Below, piece after piece: positions 37,091-50,275 of a stretch of 64,000 nucleotides of DNA. The DNA is from Poa pratensis (taxonomy: Eukaryota; Streptophyta; Magnoliopsida; Poales; Poaceae): the NCBI GenBank assembly GCA_947311845.1, contig CAMZMU010000071.1, positions 16,888,622 to 16,952,621 on the forward strand, written 5' to 3'. The notes under the pieces were generated by a model. That model was not told the DNA's origin. It was given only the letters and a program-made list of their open reading frames with translations, and did not search any database. A program made the position numbers and the translations under genes. The first letter of the stretch is position 1; each line of letters opens with the position of its first letter.

Positions 37091-38513
37091 TGATACGTCT
37101 CCAACGTATCCATAATTTTTGCTGTTCCATGCTTATATTATACCATTTGCTACATGTTTTATATACACTTCATATCACTTTTATGCATTTTCTGGGACTA
37201 ACCTATTAACAAGATGCCACAGTGCCAGTTCCCTGTTTTCTGCTGTTTTTGGTTTCAGAAAGTTACTTCTGGAAATATTCTCGGAATTGCACGAAACAAA
37301 AGGCCAAGTCCCTATTTTCCAACACGTACACGGAGTCCGAAGGAGAGACGAAGGGAGCCATGAGGTGGCCAAACCACCTGGCGGCGCGGCCCCACCTTCT
37401 GCCGCGCCAGCCTGTGGTTTGGGCCCCTCGGGGGTCCGCCGACATCGACCCTTCACCTATTTATTCTCCGAGACGTAAAAACCTTAAACACCAAGCCTTT
37501 CATCCAGAACATATTCGCTGCCGCCGCCGTCATCAACCCTAACTCGGGGGTTCTGAAGCTCTTCCCGGCACCCTGTCGGAGAGGGGAATCATCACCGGAG
37601 GGCTCTACATCGCCATGCCCGCCTCCGGAGTGATGCGTGAGTAGTTCATCCTTGAACTATGGGTCCATAGCAGTAGCTAGATGGTTGTCTTCTCCACTTG
37701 TGCCATCATGTTTAGATCTTGTGAGCTGCCTATCATGATCAAGATCATCTTATTGTAATGCTACATGTTGTGTTTGCTGGGATCTGACTTATATTGATAC
37801 CTATGTGGAGCTGAATATTATATTATCATGTCTATGTCATTTGTGATCTTGCATGCTCTCTGTTACTTGTTGAAGCCTTGGCCAAGTGAATACTTGTGAC
37901 TCCAAGAGAGGATATTTATGCATGATAGTTGGGTTCAACCTCTATTTAACCTGGGATAGTGACAGCAAGTTCTAAGGTTGTAGATGTGTTGTTGCCACTA
38001 GGGGTAAAACAACAATGCTTTATTCAAGGATGAATGTATTGTTTACATTACGCACATTACTTAATGCAATTGTCTGTTGCTTGCAACTTAATACTAGAAG
38101 GGATACGGATGTTAACCGGAAGGTGGACTATTTAGTCATAGATGCATGCTGGATAGCGGTTTATGTACTTTGTCGTAATTCCCAAATGAATCTCATAGTA
38201 GACACCACAACTCGCACATGCATGTTATATGCACTTATCAATTGTCAATTGCCCAGCTGTAATTTGTTTACGCAGCATGTTAGTTATCTTATTGGAGAGA
38301 CACCACTAGTGAACTGTGGACCCCGGTCCATTCTTTTACATCTGAAATACAATCTACTGCAATCATTGTTCTCTACTGTTTTATGCAAACAAACATCATC
38401 TTCCATACGATACATTTAACTCTTTGTTTTCAGCAAGCCGGTGAGATTGACAACCTCACTGTTAAGTTGGGGCAAAATAATTTGATTGTTGTGCAGGTTC
38501 CACGTTGGCACCG
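37091..38513 (+). repeat. Gypsy A 5' LTR, first part
   Basis: LTR positions 1-1423. The Copia insertion falls in GGCACCG. Long frames here, such as 38015-38419, recur in the sister LTRs at 51195-51599 (reverse) and 54365-54712 and are not genes. Confidence 0.88.
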
Positions 38514-39833
38514 TGAAAGGACATTGTCTCCTTATCTAGTTTTGTATGTTTGTTAACAACATAAGTGATGATCTTACCGTGTGCCAAAGTACTACAGGTA
38601 CAATAGATCATATGCACATGGTCTAGAGTGACCCCTCAAAGTGATGAAGAAGGTTGAAGACGGTGGCCTGTAGATTTAATTCTATTGAGTCATAGGGTAG
38701 CCGTTCTATCAAGTGGGGTTGCTCTTTGGAAGCTTGGGGGAAATCATATTTTACATATACATACCAGATATACTCTCCCAGTCTTCCTACAACCTAGGTG
38801 GAAAAATATGGTAATAGTTCCATCGAAAAACAAGCCAAAATGTACAGATTCCGAATGGGTTGTTTTTCGTCTGGAATTCCGGGTGATTCGGAATTTTCCG
38901 GACCATTCCGACCTGATTCCGAGACAGCTCGATTCGGTATGGATCGGTCCGGAATCAGGATGTGATACGTTCGCAATATTCCGGATGATTCGGAATTCCG
39001 GATGAAAAACAGATTCATTCCGGATTGCACGTTTTCTGTCAAAAACGGCTAGTTTTTCGGTGGACCTATTTAAGGGGGTCCTTCTTCTCCAAGAGGACCA
39101 CCATGACCTGAAATATCTTACCCACCATTGTTGAAAGCTTGAAACTCGTAGATCTCTCTCCCTACCCACTCAAACACCTTGTCCTTCTAGGACTTGGGAG
39201 AGTTGACCTAGATCTACACTTCCACCAAAGAGATTTGATTTCCCCATCCATTCCTTTGAGGAACTTGTGCATCTTGGGTTCATTGGAACCCTAGACGGTC
39301 GTTGGTCGTTCTTGTGGCTTTGGGAGCCGCGGGGACTAGCCGGGAGCCTCCAATTCGGTTGTGGAGACGTGCCCCGGCCTTGTGATTCTTGCGGCTTTGG
39401 AAGCCGTGGGAATTGGTGAGAGCCTCCAATTCGGTTGTGGAGTGTGCCTCATCCTTGTAAAGGTTTGTTGCCGACCTCGAGGGCATCATATAGTGGAGGA
39501 GATACGGTGTGCCATATCACGGCTATTCGGGGATCACTTGTGACCCCGCACCGCTCCAACGAAGACGTAGCTTCCATTGGGAAGTGAACTTCGGGAATCA
39601 TCTCCGTGTCACCGTGTGCTTATCCTTTTTATATATACCTTTACTTGTATTGCTAGCTTACCTTGTTTAGTATATCTTGTTAGCTAGCTTCTTGCTCATC
39701 ATATAGGATTGTTCACCTAGTTGCATATCTAGAGAACTTATATTTGAGCAATTCCTTAACTTGTTGAAAAGAAAATTAAAATTGGTAGTTGCCTATTCAC
39801 CCCCCCCTCTAGTCAACCTACTCGATCCTTTCA
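38514..39833 (+). repeat. Copia 5' LTR
   Basis: 1,320 bp. About 38867-39035 is crowded with CCGGAA/TTCCGG/TTCGGAA motifs, forming many overlapping short palindromes. It ends in a C-run and CGATCCTTTCA. Confidence 0.93.
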
Positions 39834-39835
39834 AT

Positions 39836-39847
39836 TGGTATCAGAGC
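39836..39847 (+). other. Copia primer-binding site, tRNA-iMet type
   Basis: TGGTATCAGAGC lies two bases after the 5' LTR. Confidence 0.92.
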
Positions 39848-39887
39848 AAGGTCTCTTTATTAAGGGCTTAATCGCCTAAAGAGGAGG

Positions 39888-42421
39888 ATGGCTAGTGCGG
39901 AGGATGTACAACGTGCTAAAGATGAGGAGTTAAGACTTGCTAAGGAACAAGAAAAATTTGATAGAGAACAACTTGACAAAGAACTAATCGAAGCGGGAAT
40001 AATCCCTCCCGAGGGTGATGCCCCAATCACCATGAAGTCCATGATTGAACTTTTTGGGTTCATGAAAGGCAAAATGGTGGATGAGGTGTATACTCGGGTA
40101 TCTAATCAAAATGGCTCCTCATCAACCGCTAGCCCTATTAAGGGAGCTAGTGACAAGGATAAAAATGATAAACCTTGAGAAGCCTTCTCTTAACTTTGCT
40201 CCACCTAGCTCTTATCTCACTCAAGTTGCACTCACTCAACCTCATATAACCAACCTTGGTAGACCCCCTCCTAAGCTTGATAATACTCGTTATTTCACTT
40301 GGAAGAAATCTATGGAGTCTTATTTTCGCAGCTCATCGGTGCATCTTTGGAGGGTGGTTCTACATGGTTTCAACCCAGTTGATCCCAACAACTTGACCAA
40401 GCAAGAAGAGATTGATGAGCAACTTGATGCAAATGCCAAGTACATTCTTGAGAGTGCTATGACCGCAAATGATGAAGATCATGTGCGGAATCTCAAAACT
40501 TGCAATGAGGCTTGGCTCTATCTTGAAACCGTGTATGAAGGAAATGAGGGCATTCAACGCTCCAATGCGGCCGTCCTTCAACATCAAGTTGACAACTTCA
40601 TCATGCTAGACGAAGAGACTCCGACCGAACTTTACCGAAGACTCTACAAGCTTGTGGTGACATGTAGGGAAAATGGAAAGAAGGATATGGATGATGAATG
40701 GGTCAAGGCCAAGTTCCTTCAAGCAATTATGCCATATAGTGAAACTATGGTGATGAACCTCCATGCAAGAGCGGATTACACAACAATGACTCCCAATGAC
40801 ATCTTGGCTCAATTTGTCACCTATGATACATTGAAGTCCACATCCAAGTCTTTCAACCAAGTCCGTGGCCCAAAGACTCTTGCTTTGAAGGCTCGTGTGG
40901 TAGACCATCCAAGATATGAAGAAAGCCCGGTCTATGAAGGTGAAGAAGACTTGGAGGGTGAGCTCAATGAAGTTCTTGCACTTGCCGCCACCCGGTTTTG
41001 GAACAAGAAGAACAAGAGCGTCAACCCTCCACCAATAAAAAGAATGTGCTTCAATTGTGGAAAGGACACTCATCTTGTGAAGGATTGCCCCTATGAAAGA
41101 AGAGAGGATAATGGTGGTCAACTCATTCTAAAGAAGAACAAGTACCACCCCAAGCCTACCTACATGAAGAGATCACCTCAAAAGGCTCTTGTGGCATCCC
41201 ATCAAGAGGAATACGAGTCCGGAGGTGAGGAGGATAAAGAACCAAGTGAAGAAGTAGGAATGGCGGCTCTTGCAATGGGCACCCTTCCTCCATCATTGGC
41301 CAACCTCTTCTCATCTCCAAACGACGACAAGATCTCCAAGCCTATGTGCCTCATGGCCAAGGAAACAAAGGTGAATTCCCCACCAAAAATTACTATCTCC
41401 TCTAACCCATCACTATTGGATTGTGTTGAGGATGTAGGGAAAATTGAAGAAGAGGATAAAATTTCTATCTTCATTAGCAAGCTCCAAGGTCCAACCAAGA
41501 AAATGGTTGAGGCCCTCATGTATCAATATGGAGAAGCCAAGCATCTTCTTAATGAGAAGGATGTTAGGATTTGTGAGCTCGAAGGGCATGCATGTGATCA
41601 TGCCGACAAAATTGGTGAGCTAGAAGATCAACTTGTTGAGGAACAATTGCTCCGTGAGCAACTTGAGGAGACACATGCCATGGATCTTTCCAAGGCAAAA
41701 GAAACTCGTGAAACCTCTATTCAAATTGCTATTGATCTAAAAAGTAAAAATGAGGAACTTGTAGAGAGTCATAACAACTCTTTGAGGGTTTTGAGCAACT
41801 TAGGGAAACCCACAAGGTGACCTCAAGTGAGCTCACTACACTCAAGGAGTCATATGCCAAACTACAAGCTCAATTTATCTATGCTAGCTTCACCACTTCT
41901 CATAATGATAAAGATGCAAATCTTGTTCCACTAACCCTTTATGTGTCAAGGCATCTCTTATTGAGGAAAACACTAGGTTGAAGGCCCAACTTGAGAAGGG
42001 CCTAGCCACTTGTATCCAAGGGGAAAAGAACCTCAATGATCTTTTGAGCAATCAAAAGGGAGTGGTTGGCAAAGAAGGAATTGGGTTCACACCCAACTCT
42101 AAGAAGGTCAACAACAAGAAGAAGAAGGCGACTCCCCCTTCCAAAGATATTGTTTTTGTGAAGGAGGGGGAGTTAGCCAAAGCAAATGACAACTCTATTG
42201 GGAGTGGTAATGTCACTAGGGGCAATGCCACTCACAATAACTTTGCGGGAAAATACAACCCCTCATATGTTCTTTTGAAATCTACAAATGGTTGTGTTTT
42301 TGCTAAATATGTTGGCTCTTCATATGGAGATGATTATCACTATGCTATTTGGGTTCCAAAGACCCTTGTGACTAACAAAAGAGGACCCATTCCAAAATGG
42401 GTACCTAAATCAAAGACTTGA
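39888..42421 (+). pseudogene. Copia gag, frameshifted
   Basis: Structural polyprotein of the Copia element. It begins MASAEDVQRAKDEE at 39888, charged and helical. That frame stops at 40178, and the main gag domain continues in the neighbouring frame to 41820. The main part includes YFTWKKSMESYF and KAKFLQAIMPYSETM, which are UBN2/Copia gag features, and zinc knuckle CFNCGKDTHLVKDC (41047-41088). A coiled-coil-like C-terminal region follows. The frame breaks again near 41785 and resumes at about 41978-42421, ending KWVPKSKT. At least two indels separate these pieces, so a full-length Gag cannot be made from this copy. Confidence 0.85.
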
Positions 42422-42431
42422 TTATTGTAGG

Positions 42432-45400
42432 GTTTCTCTTCCGGTGGATCTTCATGGCTCATTGATAGTGGATGCTCATCCCATATGACCGGAAGCAAAG
42501 AACTAGTAAAGGACTTATTGAAACAACTACTCTCATTCTCTCATGTCACCGTTGGCAACAATGCAAGACTCAAGGTAGTGGGAGTTGGTAAGTGGTGATC
42601 ACTCCGGAGTTATCCATTGAGAAGGTCCTCTTGTGAATCTCTTTCATACAATTTACTTTCCGTTGGTCAATTATGCAATGCCGGTTACACCGTTATTTTT
42701 AATAAATACCACGTGACCATCCTTTTCACTCAAACACTCAATGTCGCCTTTGTTGGATTTCGTGAAAACGGTTTGTATGTGGTTGATTTCTCAAAAGAGA
42801 CCACTCAAATCGCTACATGTTTAATGGCTAAAGGCGACAAGGGGTGGCTTTGGCATCGCCGACTTGGCCATGTCGGTATGAGAAATTTACAAACTCTTGT
42901 AAAGGGTGGACACGTGGTAGGACTAACCGATGTTAATTTTTCCAAAGATCGTCCTTGTAGTGCTTGCATAGCCGGAAAGATGCATGAAAGAATCACCCCA
43001 AGAAGACCATTATCTCCACTAAGAGGCCTTTGGAGCTCCTTCATATGGATCTTTTTGGGCCTCCCACATATGATAGTCTTGGTGGCAAGAAATATTGTTT
43101 GGTGATTGTGGATGATTATTCAAGATATTGTTGGACTTTCTACATCAAGAAGAAGAGTGAAACTCAAAAGATATTCATTGACTTTGCAACCCTAGTTCAA
43201 CGCCAATATGACTCCAAGATTTTGGCAATTAGAAGTGACAATGGTACGGAGTTCAAGAATTACACTATGGATGATTTCCTAAGTGGGGAGGGCATTCAAC
43301 ACCAATATTCCGCTGCATATACTCCCCAACAAAATGGTGTTGCCGAAAGGAAGAACCGCACTCTTATTGATATGGCAAGAACTATGATGGCCGAATTTAA
43401 TTCCCCATACAACTTTTGGGCCGAAGCCATCAACACCGCTTGTCATTACTCAAACCGGCTCTTCTTCCGTCCTCTCAAGGACATGACACCATATGAACTC
43501 CTCACCGGTAAAAAGCCAAATGTATCTTACTTTCGAGTCTTTGGATGCAAATGCCATGTTTACATTAAAGGTTGCAAAATTGCTAAATTTGAATCTAGAT
43601 CTTTTGATGGTATATTTGTTGGATATGCCGCAAAGTCTCATGCTTATAGGGTCTACAACATATCCACCGGGTGTGTTGAAGAATCTATGAACGTGGAGTT
43701 TGTCGAGGATAATGGCTCCCAAGCGGAGCATATTGATCATGATGATGTAGGTGATGATGCTCCATCTCAAGCCATAAGAACTATGGGGATTGGAGAACTA
43801 ATTCCTATTGAAGGACCCATTGATGATACTCAAGAAGAAGGAACAAGTTCTACTCAAGTTGAGCCATCCACCTCAAATATTGATCAAGAAGATGGTCAAG
43901 ACCCACCCAACTCTAGTGGTGAACAAGAACATAATGAACCCACAACTCCAAGAACTCCACTTCGGGTTGACCATGAGCAAGATAAAGGCAATGATGAAGA
44001 TATTTGTGTTGGTGAAACAATTGGTCAAGCCTCGGAACGCCGGGTCATCCGGCGTGCATCAAAATTGGATTACCAACAACACTTCAAAGAAAATATCCTT
44101 GGGAGTATCCGTAGAGGTGTGTCCACACGCAATCAATTATCTAACTTTTGTGGTCATGTCTCTTGTTTGTCTAGCTTAGAACCTCTCAAGGTATATGATG
44201 CTCTTGAAGACATGGATTGGGTTGCGGCTATGCATGAAGAGTTGAACAACTTCGAGCGCAACAAAGTATGGTCATTAGTGGAAAGACCCAATGACTCCTC
44301 CCATAATGTCATTGGAACCAAGTGGATATTTAAGAACAAGCAAGACTCACATGGTCAAGTCATTCGCAACAAAGCAAGATTGGTTGCACAAGGCTACACC
44401 CAAATCGAAGGAGTCGACTACGGTGAAACCTATGCCCCCGTTGCTAGACTTGAATCCATTCGCTTACTAATTGCTTATGCATCTACTCATAATATTGTCT
44501 TATATCAAATGGATGTTAAAAGTGCTTTCTTAAATGGTCCACTAAATGAATTGGTGTATGTTAAACAACCACCGGGTTTCGAAGACCCTAAATTTCCTAA
44601 CCACGTCTACTTACTACATAAGGCTCTTTATGGGCTCAAGCAAGCTCCACGTGCTTGGTATGATCATCTCAAGGAGTTCTTAGTAGACCGTGGCTTTGAA
44701 ATTGGGGTAATAGATCCCACTCTTTTTACAAAAAGGGTAAATGGAGATTTTTTCGTATGCCAAATATATGTTGATGATATTATCTTTGGTTCCACTAACC
44801 GTGAATTTAGTGATCAATTTGGCAAGCTAATGACCAAGGAATTTGAGATGTCCATGATGGGAAAATTGAATTATTTTCTTGGCTTTGAAATCCACCAATT
44901 TCGAGAAGGAACATTCTTATGTCAAGCCAAGTATATTAAGGACATGCTCAAGAAATTTGATATGAACAATGCCAAGCCATATAAGTTTCCCATGGACTCC
45001 AAGGCGGATCTTCACTTAGATCCGGATGGTAAGGAAGTTGATCAAAAGCTTTATCGTTCTATGATTGGATCTTTGCTTTACCTTTGTGCATCTAGACCGG
45101 ATATTATGTTTAGTGTGGGTATGTGTGCAAGATTCCAATCAAGTCCTAGGGAAAGTCATGAAACCGCGGTCAAAAGGATTCTAAGATATTTGTTGGATAC
45201 TCCCAACTATGGTCTTTGGTATCCCCATGGTACAAGCTTTGATCTTGTTGGTTATTCGGATGCGGATTGGGCGGGTTGCAAAATGGATAGAAAATCAACT
45301 TCGGGTACATGCCAATTCCTTGGTAGGTCCCTTGTGAGTTGGTCTTCCAAGAAGCAAAATTGTGTGGCCTCGTCATCCACCGAAGCCGAATACATCGCCG

Positions 45401-45720
45401 CCGGTAGTTGTTGTGCACAATTATTATGGATGAGGCAAACTTTAAAGGATTATGGTGTCATTTGTGACAAAGTGCCTCTTTTATGTGACAATGAAAGTGC
45501 TATTAAAATTGCACACAACCCGGTTCTTCATGGCAAGACCAAGCACATTGAGATTCGGTATCATTTTATTCGAGACCATGTTGAGAAGGGTGATATTGCA
45601 ATCAAGTATGTCAACACCAAGCATCAACTCGCCGATATGTTCACGAAGCCTCTTGGTGAAGCAAGATTCAAGGAGTTGAGAGGAGAACTAAATGTGGTGG
45701 ACATATCCAATTGGATTTAG
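42432..45720 (+). pseudogene. Copia pol: protease, integrase, reverse transcriptase, RNase H (broken)
   Basis: Protease motif SSWLIDSGCSSHMTG has its catalytic DSG at 42464-42472. Gag-pre-integrase follows with the H-H-C-C finger (HRRLGH ... CSAC, about 42850-42970). A stop at 42596 and a frame change near 43030 interrupt this part. From 43030 to 45720 the frame is open for 896 codons. Integrase is recognised by [16 protein letters not shown] and NGVAERKNR (DDE residues present). Reverse transcriptase is recognised by [20 protein letters not shown] and YVDD (44767-44778). RNase H is recognised by [19 protein letters not shown] and LCDNESAIK. The catalytic residues of integrase, RT and RNase H are all visible; damage is confined to gag, protease and the start of integrase. 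Confidence 0.93.
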
Positions 45721-46599
45721 TGGATTTCTTGCATACCTACCCATATTAGACGATACTTATTTGGTTTAGATGTAGGCATAGACATAGGGGGAGTGTAGCT
45801 CAACTCATGAGTCAACACTTCCCTTATAATGCGCAAATAGACAAATCTTGCATCATAGTCACTTGTGTGACCAAATGTGCTTCAAAGATGAGTTTTGATT
45901 TTGAGCCCAAGATATATCTTCGCGGCGTCAAGTCATATATACTCAAACATGGTGGCTACGGCCACCGCCCTCCTCTTCTTGAGGAGTTGGATTTCCTCGT
46001 GATATTTGGGTGTTGTTAGACCTTTATTATTGCTTCCTCAATTTTATCTTGTTATATTCGAATCATGCTTGTTGTAGCTCATCGTGTTCTCGTTCTTCAT
46101 CCAACAAGCATGTGTAGAAACCATAACCCTCATCTTGTGTCTCTGCTGATATACCTAGTCTGTCTTTTCATCTATTGACATATGCCAAATTCTTCAGAAA
46201 ATCACATTTTTCAAAAACTTTTTTTCGGAATTGGTTCGGATTTCATCCGGAATTCCGAGTGGTCCGGAATTTTCCGGCTATCTAACAACCTCATTCCGAC
46301 CGGGTCCAGTACCACTTTTTGTTTTTCGGAATGAGTTCGGAATCGTATCGGAAATTTCCGAGTGTCTCGGAATTCCGGACTGAATCCGGATCTGTTCCGA
46401 ACGGCAAATTTTTTTCTTATCTGTTCGTGCGGGTGGGCGGTTTGACTTACTGTTCTCACTTCCCCCCGCCCGTTTCCTCCGCCGTCCTTCGCCGCCGCCG
46501 TGCCTGGCTGCACTCCGGCCGTCCGAAGCTCCGGATCTCCTCCGAGCTTGGTCTCCTCCAAGCTTGGAAGAGCTTCACCGACCCGTTCCCCTTTTCACC
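45721..46599 (+). other. noncoding spacer with LTR-like palindrome cluster upstream of the env-position ORF
   Basis: 46215-46410 carries many CCGGAA/TTCCGG/TTCGGAA motifs in the style of the LTR cluster. It is followed by a CT- and GC-rich leader (46440-46595) that resembles a gene 5' UTR leading to the ATG at 46600. A second small cluster lies in the presumed intron at 46775-46860. Confidence 0.6.
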
Positions 46600-48400
46600 A
46601 TGTCGTCGGGTACCTCTCGCGATTTCCCTTCTCGTTTCTTCCTATCTAGTGGGATTCGAGTTTCTTAGGGATTTCTTGTTAATGTAGGCTTACCACGTTA
46701 ATTCATTGCCTTCTCCTTTCAATCTAGTGCAAGTAGGTTGTTCTTTGAACAAATTTGTGAAACAAATCATGTGCATCCAGAATGAATCCGAAATGGCTCG
46801 GAATGTTCCGGCCCGTTCGGAATATTCCGGCTCATTCCGAACTGATTCCGAATGCACAGTTTTTTTAAATTGCACTTCCTATTTTCACTAAAATTTCAAA
46901 ATTTAAAACTTTTGGCATATGTTCTTATCTCCTGCTGCGTACCTATGCCCTATTCTCACAGGTGATAGTGCTGACCGCAATGCCCGCCGTGAGACCTTGA
47001 GGAAGAAACCGCGCTCCAAGGTTGTTCGTGAGACCTCTCCGTCATCTCGTGGTCATTCTAACCGCCGTCCGGCTCGAGGCAGAGGAAGAAAACAGCCAGA
47101 AATTGACGCTGTTGAGATGGAGGGAGAACAAGTTCCTATTGAAAACTTTGAGAAAATGAAGCTCAAGAATTGGAGGGAGGTGCGCAAGCTCAATCCTTAC
47201 CGTTTTCCAGAACCAACATGTGACGCTGATGAGAGGTTCTGGACTTGCACTCAGTTTAAGATGTGGAATGAGTTCTACATGACTCTCAAGGACAAAGTGG
47301 TGAAGTCCAAGCAACTTGATGAAGAATATCTCTATGAACACAAAGAAAGTTCCCTTGCTCACATCTATGACACACTCAAGAAGATGGATATCTTGAAGGT
47401 CGCATTGGTCTCTCAACCATATTGCCCCGAACTCATTAGTCAATTCTATTGCACAGTACACTTCAAGAATGATAGCTTGCGCACCATGACATGGATGTCC
47501 GGATCAACCAAATACACAAGCAACTTATCTGTCTTTGCTACTGCTCTGGGTTATGATTGGGAAAATACCTCTGGTGACTTTGGTTTCAAGATTCACTCAT
47601 CCCCTGAGTTTTCCAAGGACTTGCTTGCTGATTTCTACCCTCCAGAGTATGCTGATATCAACCCTCCTTTCATTAGTGTGATGTACCCCTTCTACAACAT
47701 GCTTGCTAAGATTTTCCGTGAAAACATTATGAGCAAGGCTGGTGATGTGTCTGCGGTTCGGGGTTACATGATCAACCTCATGTACTACACCAAGCCTAAC
47801 CGTCAGAGGAAGATTGATGTCATGGATTTCATCTACAATGAGATTGAGATGGGAGTCAAGGGTAAGCGGACTCCAGCATATGGCCCTCTCCTTCAGAAAT
47901 TCATTAACCGTTTGGCTGGAAAGAACATTATGCTTTGCCGTGAGGTACTTGAGCCTGAATTGCTTGCTCCTGTATTCACCAAGGGCCCTGAAATTCCAGA
48001 GTATGCCAAGGGCAAAACACCTTTGGTTCAAGCTAGTGCATCCACTTCACGTGCCTCTTCCACCTCTCAGAAGAAGAGCAGCAGCGCAGTTTCTAAGTTC
48101 TTCAAGACCATGTTTTCTGCTTGCCGTGATGCTCGTGCTTACAGCCACGATGCTAGAGAGTTGGCCAAGGAGGCCCGTCGCATTCAGAATGCCGATAGGA
48201 GGGCTGCCGGCCTGCCTCAAGATGCGATGATGCTTCTTTGGCTCCCACTCCATTCAAGGATATCACTATGCCACCCATTACAGATGATGATTTCTTCTTT
48301 GGGGTCCCACCGGCTTGCGGCGATGAGGATGATGATGAGAGTGATGATGATGATGACGAGGAGGAAGAGGAAGAGGAGACTTAGCGGGGTTGGTCGTTAG
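46600..48400 (+). pseudogene. env-position ORF of the Sirevirus-type element, probably spliced, 3' frameshift
   Basis: An extra ORF lies between RNase H and the 3' LTR. The long frame is open from 46919 to 48400. A better start is the ATG at 46600: exon 1 is only MSSG, with a donor at 46610, and an acceptor (CTCACAG) at 46961 joins in phase to DSADRNARRE at 46962. The protein has a basic N-terminus, then a central globular region (LYEHKESSLAHIYDTLKKM, MSGSTKYTSNLSVFATALG) resembling the putative plant transposon protein domain found in Sirevirus-type elements. A Ser-rich linker and a helical Ala/Arg segment follow. A one-base shift near 48230 replaces what would be an acidic Asp/Glu-rich tail with basic sequence. 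No signal peptide or membrane span is evident, so an envelope function is not supported; the function is unknown. Confidence 0.7.
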
Positions 48401-48937
48401 CATCGCTTCTTTTTCCCTTTTTGGCGTCTTGGTGCCAAAGGGGGAGAAATGAGATCTATTAGGGTTGTCTCTGGGGATTTGCATGGGTGGAGTACAAGCT
48501 TCTTGCCACTTTATTTGATCTTATAAGCTTGTACTCTTTAGCTTTATTTTTAGTATGTGTTGAACTACCTATGGTGTGTGTGAACTATGTCTAGCATGTG
48601 GTAAGACATGCATTGCCCGGTGTTGTGTGTGTTATGTTAAAAGACTATGTTGTTTATCTCTATATCCTGTGTGTGGTCTTTTACATTCATATTATCATGT
48701 CTTACCTCAATTTGTGCAAATTCATCATGATTATGCTTTATTGTTAAATGTTGCACATATTATTGGTTTATAAAATATAGGGGGAGTATTGATCCTTGTT
48801 GTGTGTACTCTATGTATTCAAATGCAACTCCTATTAGTGCACACATCAAGGGGGAGCCTTCCTATTTTTGTAAATCTATTGCATTGCTCTTATTTTATAT
48901 ATATCTCTATGCAAATCCTTATGTTGTCATCAAACAC

Positions 48938-48952
48938 CAAAAAGGGGGAGAT
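48938..48952 (+). other. Copia polypurine tract
   Basis: AAAAAGGGGGAGAT directly precedes the 3' LTR. It is the primer for plus-strand DNA. Confidence 0.88.
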
Positions 48953-50270
48953 TGAAAGGACATTGTCTCCTTATCTAGTTTTGTGTGTTTGTTAACAACA
49001 TAAGTGATGATCTTACCGTGTGCCAAAGTACTACAGGTACAATAGATGATATGCACATGGTCTTGAGTGACCCCTCAAAGTGATGAAGAAGGTTGAAGAC
49101 GGTGGCCCGTAGATTTAATTCTATTGAGTCGTAGGGTAGCCGTACTATCAAGGGGGTTGCTCTTTGGAAAGTTTGGGGGAAATCATATTTTACATATACA
49201 TACCAGATATACTCTCCCAGTCTTCCTACAACCTAGGTGGAAAAATATGGTAATAGTTCCATCGAAAAACAAGCCAAAATGTACATATTCCGAATGGGTT
49301 GTTTTTCGTCCGGAATTCCGGGTGATTCGGAATTTTCCGGACCATTCCGACCTGATTCCGAGACAGCTCGATTCGGTACTGGATCGGTCCGGAATCAGGT
49401 TGTTATACGTTCGGAATATTCCGGATGATTCGGAATTCCGGATGAAAAACGGATTCATTCCGGATTGCACGTTTTCTGTCAAAAACGGCTAGTTTTTCGG
49501 TGGACCTATTTAAGGGGGTCCTTCTTCTCCAAGAGGACCACACGACTGAAATATCTTACCCACCATTGTTGAAAGCTTGAAACTCGTAGATCTCTCTCCC
49601 TACCCACTCAAACACCTTGTCCTTCTAGGACTTGGGAGAGTTGACCTAGATCTACACTTCCACCAAAGAGATTTGATTTCCCCCATCCATTCCTTTGAGG
49701 AACTTGTGCATCTTGGGTTCATTGGAACCCTAGACGGTCGTTGGTCGTTCTTGTGGCTTTGGGAGCCGCGGGGACTAGCCGGGAGCCTCCAATTCGGTTG
49801 TGGAGACGTGCCCCGGCCTTGTGATTCTTGCGGCTTTGGTAGCCGTGGGAATTGGTGAGAGCCTCCAATTCGGTTGTGGAGTGTGCCTCATCCTTGTAAA
49901 GGTTTGTTGCCGACCTCGAGGGCATCATATAGTGGAGGAGATACGGTGTGCCATATCACGGCTATTCGGGGATCACTTGTGACCCCGCACCGCTCCAACG
50001 AAGACGTAGCTTCCATTGGGAAGTGAACTTCGGGAATCATCTCCATGTCACCGTGTGCTTATCCTTTTTATATATACCTTTACTTGTATTGCTAGCTTAC
50101 CTTGTTTAGTATATATTGTTAGCTAGCTTCTTGCTCATCATATAGGATTGTTCACCTAGTTGTATATCTAGAGAACTTATATTTGAGCAATTCCTTAACT
50201 TGTTGAAAAGAAAATTAAAATTGGTAGTTGCCTATTCACCCCCCTCTAGTCAACCTACTCGATCCTTTCA
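48953..50270 (+). repeat. Copia 3' LTR
   Basis: 1,318 bp, collinear with 38514-39833 with scattered substitutions and few indels. It contains the same palindrome cluster at about 49306-49475. Confidence 0.93.
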
Positions 50271-50275
50271 CACCA

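Larger units (their letters stand above)
38514..50270 (+). mobile_element. Copia retrotransposon of Sirevirus type with env-position ORF, TSD CACCG/CACCA
   Basis: 11,757 bp. The LTRs are 38514-39833 and 48953-50270, both starting TGAAAGGACATTG and ending GATCCTTTCA. The left TSD is CACCG (38509-38513) and the right CACCA (50271-50275), differing by one base. A tRNA-iMet-type PBS and a GGGGGAG polypurine tract are present. Domain order is gag, protease, integrase, reverse transcriptase, RNase H (Copia order). Then comes a 3.2-kb region with an additional ORF before the 3' LTR. That extra ORF, the GGGGGAG tract (GGGGGAGT and GGGGGAGC also occur at 45788, 48780 and 48850) and the palindrome-rich LTRs are Sirevirus traits. 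Gag-pol is broken at several places, so this copy is not autonomous. The LTRs differ by a few percent or less by eye. Confidence 0.92.

Noticed and set aside
38015..38419. 134-codon frame that recurs three times
   Set aside because: It is part of the Gypsy LTR; the copies at 51195-51599 and 54365-54712 are the sister LTRs.
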